NCBI GenBank assembly: GCA_033297075.1
Contig: MU858194.1
Coordinates: 31,468 to 95,467 of the forward strand
DNA: 64,000 nt
Source: Rhypophila decipiens
Taxonomy: Eukaryota; Ascomycota; Sordariomycetes; Sordariales; Naviculisporaceae
Direction of reading: 5' to 3'
Made by a program: the position numbers and the translations under genes. The notes beneath the pieces are model-generated. The model did no database searches and was not told the DNA's origin. It saw only the letters and a list, made by a program, of their open reading frames with translations. Positions 36,910 through 49,578 of this stretch are shown piece by piece; position 1 is the first letter of the stretch; each line of letters starts with the position of its first letter.

Positions 36910-37158
36910 CGGACGGAACATGGCTGGGTGGGTTTCTGTTAGTGGTTTCTATATCAGTCAGTCAGGCAGGCGTTATCGATTTTCGGGGGGGGGGGGGGGG
37001 GGGGGGATTTTTTAATTTTTTTTTGTTAAAAAAAAAATGTTTTAAAAAAAAAAAAAAAAAAATTTTTGGGGACCCATAAACCGGGGGGTTTTTTTTAAAA
37101 TTTGGTNNNNNNNNNNGGGGGCGCGCTCGGGCCGCCCCCCCCCCCCCCCCCCGCCGCG

Positions 37159-37194
<36 letters not shown>

Positions 37195-38069
37195 ATTTAT
37201 TCATTGTTGGATGGATCAAAAGCATGTCTGTCAACCATTCAACCATATCATTTTAGGGCTCCCATTCTCGAGGCGTTTTTTTATATATCTTGGAGATGAC
37301 TGGACCTTTTTTGTGTTGGTCTATTCTATATTTTTTCTTGTCTATATTCATGGAGCGGCGCTGTCGTTACTATAACCAACCATACCCTACCATTTTTGTT
37401 ACTTTGTCCAAGGTCTTAAGGATTGTCGAAGGAACTCTTTTTATATATTTTTTTGGATTCTTGTTTTGGAGTTCCATTCTATACCTATATATATATATAT
37501 TTGATATCCTTGCACATCAAGGAGTCTCTTGCTCGGAGTTTATTTTCAACTACTGGACCGGCAGGCAGGCCGTGAGAAGAGAAGGCTTTGGTCTTGTCAC
37601 CTACCTGTCTATGATTTCTTTTCACATACCTATATACGTATGCGCATTTTGGACTCTTTACTTTCTGATGGGCTGGGGCCAGATGGTCGAATTGATGGTC
37701 GCCATCCTTGTTTGGGATAATTAATGTGACTTGGACACATTCTCAGTTGATATCGTGTCGCGATACTTTTCGGTGTGCATATATTTAGTTAGTTGCTTCT
37801 ACGTTATCTAGAATGCCAATTCTGAAGAGCCATGGGAAGATGAGTCTGTTATATAGGTAGTCTGAATACCAACCAACCAACCTTTTAGGCATACAAATCT
37901 CTTGATTGTTTGTTCTTCTATCCAAACGTCGGGCATATGACTGGGTCCAAGTCTCGATATTAGATGAAACTATCACAAGATTTCATGGAGATCCAACATC
38001 TGAGTTCAAAAGTATGGTGTAATAATCGGGTATCATAATCGTCAACTTTTAAATACAGAACACACGTAT
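36910..38069. other. Intergenic region containing an assembly scar
   Basis: It includes the poly-G/N/poly-C scar. The stretch 37200-38000 is T-rich, and its hydrophobic open frame at 37290-37724 reflects base composition rather than a gene. Confidence 0.5.
36985..37194. other. Low-quality sequence with a 10-N gap
   Basis: A run of 22 G (36985-37006) is followed by T- and A-runs, ten Ns (37107-37116), and C-runs up to 37194. This is a join between contig ends, not biology. Confidence 0.95.
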
Positions 38070-39236
38070 TCACTCGTCCCGTTCAGCCGCCTCCTTGGTC
38101 CTCGCCACATCCTCTTCACTTCGCTCGCTGGAACCGGAAGCAGTATCTGGACCAGCAGAAGTAGCTGTAGAACGCAAAAGATCCTCGCCCAATCCATCCA
38201 GAAAATTCTCAGCCAGCTTCTTGGCCCTCTTCTCACCGATCAGCCTCCTCCGCTCCTCAAGCTCCTTCTTTCTCGCCTCGAGCTCTTTCTTCCGTTGCTC
38301 CTCCTTCGCCTGCTTCTCCTCCCGGGCCTTGAGCGTTCGTTCCCTCTCCGCCTCAAGGCTCTTCATCTGCGCGGCACGTTCCTCCTCGTCCTTGCTAAAA
38401 TTAAAGAATCCCACCCCCTTGATGCGGATCTCTTTATCCGCGTCATAGTGCGTCAGCGGCGGTGGTGTAGCGCTGCGATCTCGCTTCCGGGCGAGTTCTT
38501 CCATGGCGGCCGCGTCACGGGCTTCAAAGGCCTCTGTCTGGACTGCGTCGCCAAAGATGAGGTTCGTAGGGGCCTTGACGGGCCGTCCGGACATGGTCTC
38601 TAGTTCTAGGGCTGACGCTTGACCACGCGCTACGCGGGCTTCCATGCGGGCCTTTTGGGACGGGGTGACGAGACGCACGCGGCCGAATTCGTCGGTGTAT
38701 TCTATTAGTTCTTCTTTCTTTTCTGTTGAATCTTCATTGTCTGAGCTGTCGTCTCCTGAGCTTGATTCGTAACCGTCTGGTCGTTTGGGGTCTTCTTGTT
38801 TTTGGGCCCATTTTCGATCGAAATCTACCAGACCCATCTCTTTGCCTATGTAATCGCCTCGTTGCATGGCTGCGTAGAGCCGCGCTTTGGATTCCATCCG
38901 CCGTTTGGCATGTTCGAACTCGGCTTTCTCGTCTTCTGTGCCGAGTGTTTCTCGTAGATTTAATTTGTTTTTGGAGCAAGAGGGCTTGTAGGTGGCCTTG
39001 TTGTCGTCTTGGTCATCGTTGGGGGCGACTTTGCGCTTGATTTTGACGTTGCTGAATATGTCGGTTGTTTTGGATTTGGAAGGTCGGGGTCGGGCGGCTG
39101 TTGCTTTTGATGAAGAGGATGCCGCTAGGAGCGAGCTGAGCTCGGATGTGAAGGCGAGTGAGCTTGGGAGGTTTATCTCCTTTTTCTGTTTCTTCCGCGG
39201 CGGCACTTGGCCGTAAATATTCGGGTCTTGAGGCAT
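38070..39236 (-). CDS. CCDC174-like coiled-coil protein
   Basis: 388 residues, single exon. Basic head with PPRKKQKK (nuclear signal), then a conserved block ELIEYTDEFGRVR (about 180-195) and HYDADKEIRIKGVGFFNFSKDEEERAAQM (about 265-292, quoted here as two joined motifs HYDADKEIRIKG and FFNFSKDEEER), followed by a Lys/Glu/Arg-rich coiled coil (about 290-350). This order matches the CCDC174 family, linked in animals to the exon-junction complex and splicing. The fungal role is inferred. It is transcribed away from the small membrane-protein gene on its right. Confidence 0.85.
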   Translation of the reverse strand: MPQDPNIYGQVPPRKKQKKEINLPSSLAFTSELSSLLAASSSSKATAARPRPSKSKTTDIFSNVKIKRKVAPNDDQDDNKATYKPSCSKNKLNLRETLGTEDEKAEFEHAKRRMESKARLYAAMQRGDYIGKEMGLVDFDRKWAQKQEDPKRPDGYESSSGDDSSDNEDSTEKKEELIEYTDEFGRVRLVTPSQKARMEARVARGQASALELETMSGRPVKAPTNLIFGDAVQTEAFEARDAAAMEELARKRDRSATPPPLTHYDADKEIRIKGVGFFNFSKDEEERAAQMKSLEAERERTLKAREEKQAKEEQRKKELEARKKELEERRRLIGEKRAKKLAENFLDGLGEDLLRSTATSAGPDTASGSSERSEEDVARTKEAAERDE

Positions 39237-40155
39237 TGGGCCGTCCTGCGGAATGTGTTGGATGCTGGAGTCGATGTGTGTTGGTGCCGCTGAAGAACTT
39301 CATGACGGAGTTACGTATCGTGGTGTTGAACCCTTGCGATCAGCGATCAGTGGGCATCAAGGTTTTGGTGGGGCGTTCTGGAAGCCACAGTGCATGCATC
39401 AACCCCACGGCACTGTATTTGTCGCGGTGGGGCGCGTCACCTGGAGCTTCGCTAGCTTCCTTCTTTCCCCAAGACCTCGGGTTCGATCTGAAGTTGGAGA
39501 GTGGAGTGACGACAGGGACAGGCGGCGGCCAGTCATAGTCTTCCACCAACAGCTACTTCTAACTGGCTTCCAAAGAGGCTCCCTCCCAGTTGACGTCCCT
39601 TGGAATCGTCATTGCTTCCCGATTAGCTTTTGTGGTTTCCCGACCTCCTGACCCTCTCCCTTCTCCCTTTGCCTTGGTACTTTTCATATCGGTTGTTCTC
39701 CATTTCGTCCCACGCGACAGCACAGTGCCCTCTTCTTTTACGCTTCTCCCTCTTCTAGTGCTCATCAACCCCTCGCTGGTACGAATAAAGGAATACCATA
39801 TCTTATCTTTCTCTCCCTCTGAATTTCTGGTCATCCGGTCCTGATGGAAGTTTCATCGCAATCTTCTCCCTACAACGTGACGAATCCTAACTTGACCTGA
39901 ACCTCAAGCATCATCAAGACTATCATTCATAGCACCCGAGCTCTTTGGCGAGGCTTGTTGGACAAAGGCTACCGCAGCCTCAACCTTGGGTTCCACCCAC
40001 AACCACCAACTTTCGTGGCTCTGCGGCATCAACTCTTATTTCGAATACGCTTCCTCGGTCCGCGATCTCGAAAAGCACCTGACCACAACTGAGCTGCGGG
40101 CGTGTGGGCTCGCCCGATGCAGGAGAATCACAGTATCCGCTGGCTGCGCGGCACG
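39237..40155. other. Divergent promoter region
   Basis: It lies between the CCDC174-like gene (-) and the small membrane-protein gene (+). C/T-rich tracts at about 39540-39840 are typical of fungal 5' leaders. No other gene is supported. Confidence 0.45.
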
Positions 40156-40535
40156 ATGGCCGACCCTGAAACCAATCATGTCAAGGAATATTTGACTTTG
40201 TTTTGGAACACTACCCTGTACATCGTGAACTTTGTATCCACGACTTTTGTACGTCTGCTCTAACCCCCTTGCGTATTATCTTTCCGGTGTAGGATGATCT
40301 CTCGAACTTACACGACATGATATAGCGAATCCTGTTCTGGATCCTGTTCGCGTGTATCATCGCTGCCATCCTCTATGATATCGGCTTGTACTGTTTACGG
40401 ACGTTCGCCTCCCGGCTCGGATTCGGCTCGGGGGCAGGCCAAAGGCCGACAAAGACGATCGATGCCGAGACCAGTCCAACCCGAGAGACTACGGTACCTC
40501 CTGTTCCGAATGGCAGTTCGAAGAAGGATAGATGA
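40156..40535 (+). CDS. Small two-helix membrane protein
   Basis: Two exons, 40156-40248 and 40326-40535, give 100 residues. The ATG reads MADPETNHVKEYL. Exon 1 ends exactly in frame at GTACGT. The acceptor is the TAG at 40325, because the nearer TAG at 40292 leads to a stop. Two hydrophobic segments are joined across the splice: about residues 13-31 (LFWNTTLYIVNFVSTTF) and 32-54 (ILFWILFACIIAAILYDI). The tail is polar and Thr/Pro-rich and ends GSSKKDR. Reading the same hydrophobic pattern on both sides of a canonical intron is the main support. No family is assigned. A CTCTAAC branch word lies early in the intron, which is slightly unusual. Confidence 0.6.
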
Positions 40536-40811
40536 AACGAATCAGCTGTTGCCTTGGCTTGAGAGTTGAAAGACAACGAAAGGATGTTTTTCTTTTCGAG
40601 TTTGCAGATTGGATTTGGCTTCAAACAGACAAATGACTTTTATTCGATTTTGTGCACCATTTTATGGTAAATAGTACCCCTTGTGCAGCCTTGGACAGCG
40701 TTGCCAAGTTCATATACATACAACCCAGAACTACAATCCAGCATCTTCAGATTTCAAGGACCAGTCGTACTATTTACCGTAAGATGGTGTATCTGTTTTC
40801 GGTATAATTGT

Positions 40812-41979
40812 TCAGTAGATCTGACTGAGCACCTTCAGGAGGTCAGCTGTCACGCCCATGGCCGTTACCTCGCCACCAGCGCCGGCACCTTGGATGATCA
40901 GGGGGTTGCTTCCATATCGCTTGGTGTAGAAGCTGATGATGTTATCGCTGCCCTTCAGAGCAGCAATAGGGTGAGAGAGGTCGAACTTCTCCAGTCCAAC
41001 CTTGACTTGCTTCGCCCCAACGTCGATGCTGCCGACGAAGCGGACAACCTTCCCTTCCTTCTCCGCCTCCGCCTTTACCTGCTCCATCTGAGAGTCAAAC
41101 TCGGGGAGCTTTGCGAGGAACTCGTCTCCGCTAGACGCAGATTCGAGCTCTTTGGGGATCAAGCTCTGCACAGGGAACGAAGTGGGAGACTCGACTGGCA
41201 ATCCCGCCAATCTGGCGAGAATGGTCAGCTTGCGCGCCACATCCAACCCGTTGAGGTCGTCCCGCGGGTCAGGCTCGGTGTAGCCTAGCTCCTTGGCCTT
41301 CTTGACCTCCGCCGACCACTTGCCGCCCGAGCCCGAAGTCGGAGCGAACGAGTTGAATAGGAACGACATTGTGCCGCTGAAGACGCCCTCGATCTTGGTG
41401 ACCTCGTCGCCAGTCTCGACCAGGTCGTTCAGGGTCGATATGACAGGCAGGCCAGCGCCAACCGAGGACTCGTGGTAGACACGGGCCCCTGATGTCGCGC
41501 TCGCATTGAAGATGTCCTGCCAGAGCTTATATGAGCCCGAGAAGGCTTTCTTGTTGGGGGTGACGACGCTGATTCCGCGCTCGAGGAAGATGGGATATGA
41601 GTCGGCGATTTCTTGGTTGCTCGTGTTGTCGACTAGGACGGTCTTGTAACCCGAAGCGGCGAGGTAGGTGACGAGGTTGTTGAGAGCCAGCGGGGACTGG
41701 GCGGATGAGGCGAGGGCGGAAACGGCATTGTCAATGTCAATGGCGGCGTAATCGTCATTGTAGATGGCCTTCTTGCTTGTGCTGATGTAGCAGAGCACGA
41801 GCTTCTGGCTGGTTCGGCGTTTGGTCAGGGCTGAGAGCTGCGAGAGGAAGCATTTGCCTACCCCGCCAGTGCCTGAATATTGGCGAATGGGTCTGTCAGT
41901 GTGTTGTACTGGTGCTGAGGTGGATTGTCTTTGGATTCATACCAATGACGGCAATATAGACTTGTCTTGCAGAAGCCAT
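40812..41979 (-). CDS. hom6: Homoserine dehydrogenase, with an apparent 1-base frameshift
   Basis: Exon 1 is 41943-41979 (MASARQVYIAVIG) and exon 2 is 40812-41873, separated by a 69-bp intron (GTATGA...TTCAG). The enzyme reduces aspartate semialdehyde to homoserine in the threonine/methionine pathway. The Rossmann motif GTGGVGK spans the splice, then LSQLSALTK. Here the frame breaks: an AAAA run (on the plus strand T at 41820-41823) appears to hold one base too many, and the rest (RRTSQKLVLCYIST onward, to KVLSQIY) lies in the neighbouring frame. Without this the protein would be about 365 residues, normal for the family. All later motifs (SSVGAGLPVI, GYTEPDPRDDLNGLDVARK with the catalytic Asp/Lys region) are intact, so sequencing error or a very recent mutation is likely. 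The symbol follows yeast HOM6. Confidence 0.9.
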
Positions 41980-42375
41980 TTTCGAAATATTTTACTTAAT
42001 CTCGTTCTTACTGAGTAGAAATCGAAAAGAAGGGCGGGAAATGTCAAAAAATGCAGCTAAATGTGAGATCATCGCGGGGTTCATCTCATCCATGACAAGG
42101 GTTGGTGGCCGATAGCGGGGCCGGGACCTCCATGAAACGCACTGTGTGCATTGGCTGAAATACCCGTACAGGACGGATACGGAGTACAAACAGCGGACCG
42201 TTGTGCATACGGACAAGGGTGCAGTAACTTTCACAAGAGAATTTCTTGTTCTGGCTTCTAACCTTGACTCAATTCGACACAGCAAATAAATGAACCACAA
42301 CGCCCTATTCTCGCAGTATTATCAAGATCAAAAAGGCGCAAAATCAACAAATAATATACATCACATCTATTCGAA
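41980..42375. promoter_or_regulatory. Shared promoter region of homoserine dehydrogenase and trm8
   Basis: 396 bases separate the two divergent start codons. No specific operator was identified with confidence. Confidence 0.4.
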
Positions 42376-43413
<1,038 letters not shown>

Positions 43414-43860
43414 AGCTGCAAGAGAATGAGATCCGGAGATCGAGATGCATCTCTAGTTCAGCGAAACTCTTAGCAGATATTTATATTGTAGTTCTAGTTC
43501 TAACAGCACAAATGAACGAACGGGAAGCTCTATGCAACGGCAAATGCTGCCCTGAATCACACATTTGCTTTAGACTGGACATGAGACACCGACAGGGAAA
43601 TGCGAATTTGATACCGGCCATCTGGTTAGGGGTATGCTGTTTGAGGCTGGTCCCACTGTGCGAACAATGACCGGGAAATGGGGCAAGTCAAGCGGCTCTG
43701 CGTAACCCCGGCCCCTGCAGTACGCTGTAATCAATCGGGCCACCTGTGACGCGGGTGTTCAAGCTACAGCTATCGATAGCGACCCTCCCCAAACACACCA
43801 CTACCAAGCCAAGCAACAAAACATGCGGCGACGACCGCCGTTGAATTTTCGCCGCAGATT
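43414..43860. other. Intergenic region between trm8 and mdm1
   Basis: 447 bases with no gene; presumably trm8 3' region and mdm1 promoter. Confidence 0.4.
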
Positions 43861-46800
43861 ATGGCCCTTCAAGGGAGAGATATAGCTCTTGCTGGAATCG
43901 CAGCTTTCATCGCATGGGGCTATGGTGTTAGCTGGTGGCCCGCCCTCCGCTGGGTCGGATATGCCTTTGTCACCGGCGCCCTCCTCACCCTGGTCTCGAT
44001 CCTCGCTCTCATCCTGCTCACCTCCCGCGGGTCCCAGCCCCGACAAGCTCGCAACTCACCCCGCCGACCCAATACCGTTGCATTTCTCAGTCCGGAAGCA
44101 TGGAAAGAGGAGCTGGCTGCGCTGCGTCGGCGCCAAGCTTACGTGAGGACGCCGCTGTGTCCCGAATCGCCAAAGGTCGACGCCGCTCTCGACGAGCTGC
44201 TCGGCTATATAATACGGGATTTCATACAGGCTTGGTACGGAAGCATCAGCAAGAATCCCGTCTTCACAAATGAGGTGGACAAAGCAATACGATGCGCCCT
44301 TCTGCGCGTCCACGACCGGCTTGCCCAGCTCGATCTCGCCGAGATTCTGACAACGCGCCTCGTACCCATCTTGACGGCGCATTTCCGCGATTTCTACGAT
44401 GCCGAGAGGTCTATAAGGGGGCGCAAACTGAATCGGTCCGTCACCGAGACCGAAGAGTTGGATCTGGCCATTGCATCCAAGTACAAAGATGGGAAGCTTC
44501 ACCCTGCAGCGAGCTTGGCATTCTCCGACACCAAGACGGTCCAACAAGATTATCTGAGGAAGACCATGTCCCGAGTGCTGCCCAAGGTTCTGCCTCAGTG
44601 TCTACTCGACTCGAGAGCTGTGGCAACTATCATCCGCGAAATAACATCTTGCTCGGTCATGTTTCCTGTAATGCAGATGCTAGCCGACCCAGATACATGG
44701 AATCAGTTGATGGAAAACTATGGAAGAAGCATGCTCCAAGACCGCTCAACAGTCCGGAAATTGCGCGCGGCCTTGGACCAGCATGCCTCTCCAGCGCCCA
44801 GGACTGGCAAGCCCGTGGCATTTCCTCGCCTTTACCCCACAGATAGCGAGCGCAAGTTCGAGAAGTTTATTCGTGCGATTAGGAAGACTACCAACTTATC
44901 TGACGCGAGGCGGTTCCGTAGTGAAGTCGCCAGCCAGCTGAAGAGAGACTCCCAGCAAGAAAATATAGACCAGGTGTATCTGCGTCGGCTGGAGATGGGC
45001 AAGAGGCTGCTTGATCAAAAGGTTCAACATCTAGCCGCTGGTGGTGATCGAAGGGCCCTTGCGCAGGTGACGGGATTCGCGCCGCCACCAGCGTCCAAGT
45101 TGGAGAATGCTTCTCTCACCGACCTCCTCCGGGATCCCACCGCCCTCTCTTATTTCATGGAGTATATGGACAGGCAGCGACTTATGCCCCTGGTACAGTT
45201 CTGGCTGGTCGTTGATGGGTTTCGCAACCCACTGGAAGACGACGGCCCCGAGGGCGAGCAGCTGCCGCTTCAGCTGCCCCCATGGACAGACTCGGATCGA
45301 CTGGATCTTGCTCAGATCGATGCTGCTTATCTCTCCAGACCAGAGCTGAAAGTCCCAGACTCATCCAAAAAGACAATACAAGAATTTCTCAAAGCAGGCA
45401 AAAGGGCTACCCCTGAGCAGTACTATAGGGCTCGTAGAGCAATCCTGCGGGCACAGAGCGCCGTACTTGAAGAGATGCGTGCCAAGCATTTCCAGAATTT
45501 CAAAAAGTCGGACTTGTTCTACAAGGCACTTGCTTCCGAAGAAGCCTCGAAGAGTGTGGCCCTGCCAGTCGCTGGACCAAGTACTCCCGCCGCCCAGTCC
45601 TCGGGCAGAGCGCAATCCTTGACGCGAGCATCGTCAGACAATGCCAGGCCCAACCCAGTGACACGCTTGGCTCCTAGGTTCCAGGCGAGTCCCAGTAATA
45701 GGCGCGCTGGATCGGCTTCGGATCTTAGGACAATGAATGCCAATGGCACGAGCGGTGTCGAAGCCCTGGGCCCTTTTGTACCGCGACAGTCGGTACATGA
45801 TGATGCTCATAGTCCCTTGTTTGACGACGACGACCTTGGCGATGACGCCTTGGCTGATTCAGTCCAAAGTCTTGATCAGGATATGAACGTCCCTCCTGTT
45901 CCGGATACCCATGTCGTGCAGGCGATGGAGAAGGCTCTGAATAATATTATGGAGGACGCTCAGCCGCCTACGGCAGAGGATCTACGAAAATCACTCTTTG
46001 GTGGTGTGTCTGGTGATGGAGGGTCTAGCATCTTCTCAGCGCAGGAACACAGTCCTGGCAAACGTGGATCTGTGGATACCCCGCGGTCTAATCGTGGCTC
46101 TGTCGATCTGCCGAGGGCGAGCAGGGACTCGGTGGACATTTCTCGACCGGGTTTGGGGCCGGCGAAAGAGCAGGAGAAACCTAGCTTGGCCTCGTTGGGA
46201 CTGGTCAGCGCTGCGTCGCGTATCGGAGTCTTTGTTGACGATGACCTCTTTGGCGACGAGGGGGGCGGCCTACCTGACGAACCTCCAGATTCGGACGATG
46301 ACAGGCCGGAAGAAGATGTCGATGCCGTTCATGAAGCCGCTCCGGGAGATCTTGGTCTGGCAGAGGCTATTACCGTCCTGACGAACGATATCGACCGGCT
46401 AGTTGCTCAGGATGCTGTCATTGATTCTCTCCTGCGCAAGGCAGAGTTGACCAACAACATGGCCGAGCTGAGAATCTTGCGCAAATCAAAGGCTAGCTTG
46501 GGGAGAGAGATTCGTCGCAAAGAACTCCAACGGCAGCAATACGTCATCCAGGAGAGTGATAACAGCCTTTATGGCCGGTCAATAATCAAGATACGGAGCA
46601 TTCAGGTCGGGAAAGACGCCGAGGGCAAGGAATTTGCAATCTACAACATCGAGGTGTCGAGGAATGCGGGCGAGAAGATGCCTGCTGCTACGTGGATTAT
46701 TGCGAGACGGTACAGCGAATTTTTGGATCTCCATCAGAAGCTACGGTCTAGGTATCCGTCGGTGAGGAATCTGGATTTCCCCCGGCGACGCATGGTCATG

Positions 46801-47782
46801 AAGTTGCAGAACGACTTTTTACAGAAGCGCCGCGTCGCGCTGGAGAAGTACCTGAGCGAGCTGTTGCTTCTCCCGGATGTCTGTCGGAGCAGGGAATTGA
46901 GAGCGTTCCTCTCGCAGAGTGTGATTGGCGGACAGGGCGTCGGCGAGAACAGCGCTGACCAGGACAAGAAGGATATGATTACGAGGTTGTATGATTCTGT
47001 CACGGACGGTATGGAGGATATACTTGGGAGCATACCGGTTTTGGATCAGCTCTCGCTGGCGGGGCAGAATTTGATTGCTGCTGCTACGAGCCAGCTGAAC
47101 ACGATGCCTATGCCGGCTGCGATAGATACAGATGGCAGCGCGAATTCGATGAGTGTTGCCGAGGCCGAGGCCGAGCTCAGCGCGTTTGATAATACGGGCG
47201 CTGGGAAAGAACTGCTCGAGCCGTTTGTCAAGCCGATATGTGACATCTTTCTGGAGGTGTTTGAGCTGAACAGGGGAAACAACTGGCTCCGAGGTCGCGC
47301 CGTCGTTGTGGTTCTGCACCAACTGCTGGGCGGGACGATTGAGCGGAAACTGAGGGATAACTTGCGCGGTCTCTTGCAGGAGGATGCCGTGGTCAAGCAT
47401 ATTGCGCTGGTGAAGGATGCCATGTGGCCCGGCGGCGAGATGCAGAGGAATAAGGTTCCTCGGACGCCGGCGCAAAAGAGCCGAACGAGAACTGAGGCCA
47501 GCTTGATGCTTGCGACGCTGGTTCCGGACCTGGCGGGCAGTGTGGTGGGCAGGTTGAATGCGCAGGCGGCGAGCCGGCGCATCTTTGCTACGTTGAATAA
47601 TGGGAGGTTAAAGTGAGTTTTCCTCTTCCTTTGCTTCTATCCCCTTCATGGGCGAGCGAGTCGTTCACGGCTTGGGAAACTCGAGACTTCTGCTGATTTC
47701 TAATTCGTCTTCCTATAGCGCACATCTGGTTTTTACCTTCCTTGACGAAATTGTGGACATCATTTTTGGGGACGAAAGCTAG
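43861..47782 (+). CDS. mdm1: Mdm1-type sorting nexin (PXA-RGS-PX-Nexin_C)
   Basis: Exons 43861-47612 and 47719-47782 give 1271 residues. The first exon stays open to a TGA at 47616, but a GTGAGT donor at 47613 and a TATAG acceptor at 47718 add AHLVFTFLDEIVDIIFGDES, which fits the end of the Nexin_C domain better than the read-through stop. Order: two membrane helices (about 10-55), PXA domain (about 100-290), RGS domain (about 418-560; LMPLVQFWLVVDGFRNP), a disordered Ser/Asp linker, coiled coil (about 865-900), PX domain (about 902-1019; RRYSEFLDLHQKL, FPRRRM), Nexin_C (about 1115-1271). Yeast Mdm1 and animal SNX13/14/25 tether the ER to vacuole/lysosome or lipid droplets; the PX domain docks on the partner organelle. 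Confidence 0.94.
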
Positions 47783-49578
47783 TTGGGGTTCACTACAAGC
47801 AAGATAATGACTAATGAAGGAGTGTTCTCTCAAGGTCGAGCGGGATGAGACCCAACGTAACGGGGGGAGGTTGTTTAATTGAGATACATAGCAACGGCGC
47901 TGTTAATGGTTGGTTTGTTCACCCCACGACGTATCGTGAGCATTGCCAGTGTACATGGGTAGCTACCGTAGTTGGGTATATCCAAATTTAATAATGTATT
48001 GACATCCTTGACGGTTGTCCCGCCGGAGTAGAATGTCCTGGGAGGATCTATGGTTGCATCTCGCTTCCACCGGCAACAGTCATTGGATATAAATCTATCG
48101 CTTTGACTATCACGGCAATCAATCATTGATGGCCTTTGCTTCCAAACATCTTAGGAGGAATAGAGAGATCAAAGTCGGGGTTTTTATGCAATCTGCTGGC
48201 ACCCGCATGTGCATTTGCTTTGCAGCTGCGGGGCGATGAATAGGGAAGAGAAGCGAGTCAATCTGTGTGGGGGTTTGTTGTTTTTCTTCACTGTGTGTAA
48301 AAGTCGAAAGTGGTGGACATATAGGAGGTTTATGGAATCAGATAGTCATGTTCAAGCCGGACTAATTAATCCTGAGGGAAATACTTTGTTCTTCTTGTCT
48401 TGTCTTGTCTTGGACGGGATAGACAAACAGAGGTATGTAGACAATGCGGTGGAAATAACAGACGAGCAAACAAAAGATTTTACTCTGGCAATCGCGGCTT
48501 TTGGTGCCTTTGACAGCCTTGACTATCCAATAGATGGTCGAGCCGTACATTTTCCGGGCCTTGCCATAGGCTTGATGATGATCATTGGTGTCAGAACTGT
48601 ATCCGCTTTGCCACAGATATCGAAAGAGCCGAATCCCGGGCTGAGTTGAGGTGCTGAAGGTTGATATCTCGTCATCATCTTACCCGAGGAACATTGGAGG
48701 GCAAAAGGTTCATCCCAAGAGGAGAACATTGCGAGGGCGATTCTCTCAATCAACTTGATAGAGTTTTGGTAAGCCACACTCCAAAAGTTAGTGTCAAAGT
48801 CTGTGCATTCAATATTTCTGCCATTCCCCCTCAGAACCTGTCAGTCGTCAATGCGGCACGTGCCGTGAGTTCTGAGCGATGGAACTTATCATGGAAGCGG
48901 CATTCTCCAGCGCCTCAGGTTCTGATGGGGCATTGACATCTGGTTTGCGCTTGCGATGCCCCGGACAGGACCAGGGCTGTCAAGCCACTGTTTCGTCGTT
49001 GGTCGAGCAGCCCCACAATATAGACTTGGCACGGGCCGACAATAATTCGTGGCTGTGATTGGCTGAAAGAGACATCGTTTACAAGCGACCCACTTGACCT
49101 GGCCTGCCCCAGTGACCAGTGACCAGGGCATGCTAACTAGGACCAAATTTTCCCCTTCTTTCCAAACTTCCATCACCTCCAGCCACCCCTCCCTTTCAGC
49201 ACCAGCTCCAGCTCTGTGCTCTGTCCATCGTCGCATTGCTCGGCGCTCTCGACCTTCTTGTCATCTACAGTATCTGATAACTTGGGTTATTGGTGCTTGC
49301 ACGCAGCGATCCCAGTGTTTGACCATTTCTTTTTTTTGCCGGGAACTGCGCTGCAGTCCTTGGCTCGTTCAGCTTGACAGTTGACTCCTGCTGCAAGGCT
49401 CCATCCTTACAGTGGAATTGGTTTTCGCGGAGAGCTGTTGCCTCCTCCAACACCACCCCACACCCACATCATCCCAAAGGCGATCGCCCGACACTGACAG
49501 CTCTCGACTCCACGTCCCATCATCTCTTCTTCCCTACCTTCTTACATCATCACCTGATTCATGATCAACCCCGGCGCA
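47783..49578. other. Intergenic region upstream of the SR-type gene
   Basis: 1.8 kb. A TTGTC micro-repeat occurs near 48395-48412. The last 450 bases, C/T-rich with CCACACCCACATC-like words, look like a long 5' leader. No gene is supported. Confidence 0.45.

Noticed and set aside
37290..37724. 144-codon hydrophobic frame
   Set aside because: T-rich sequence gives Phe/Leu/Ile by composition; no splice partner or family pattern, and it follows an assembly scar.
48209..48649. 146-codon frame between mdm1 and the SR-type gene
   Set aside because: No motif, overlaps a TTGTC micro-repeat, and no leader or splice context.
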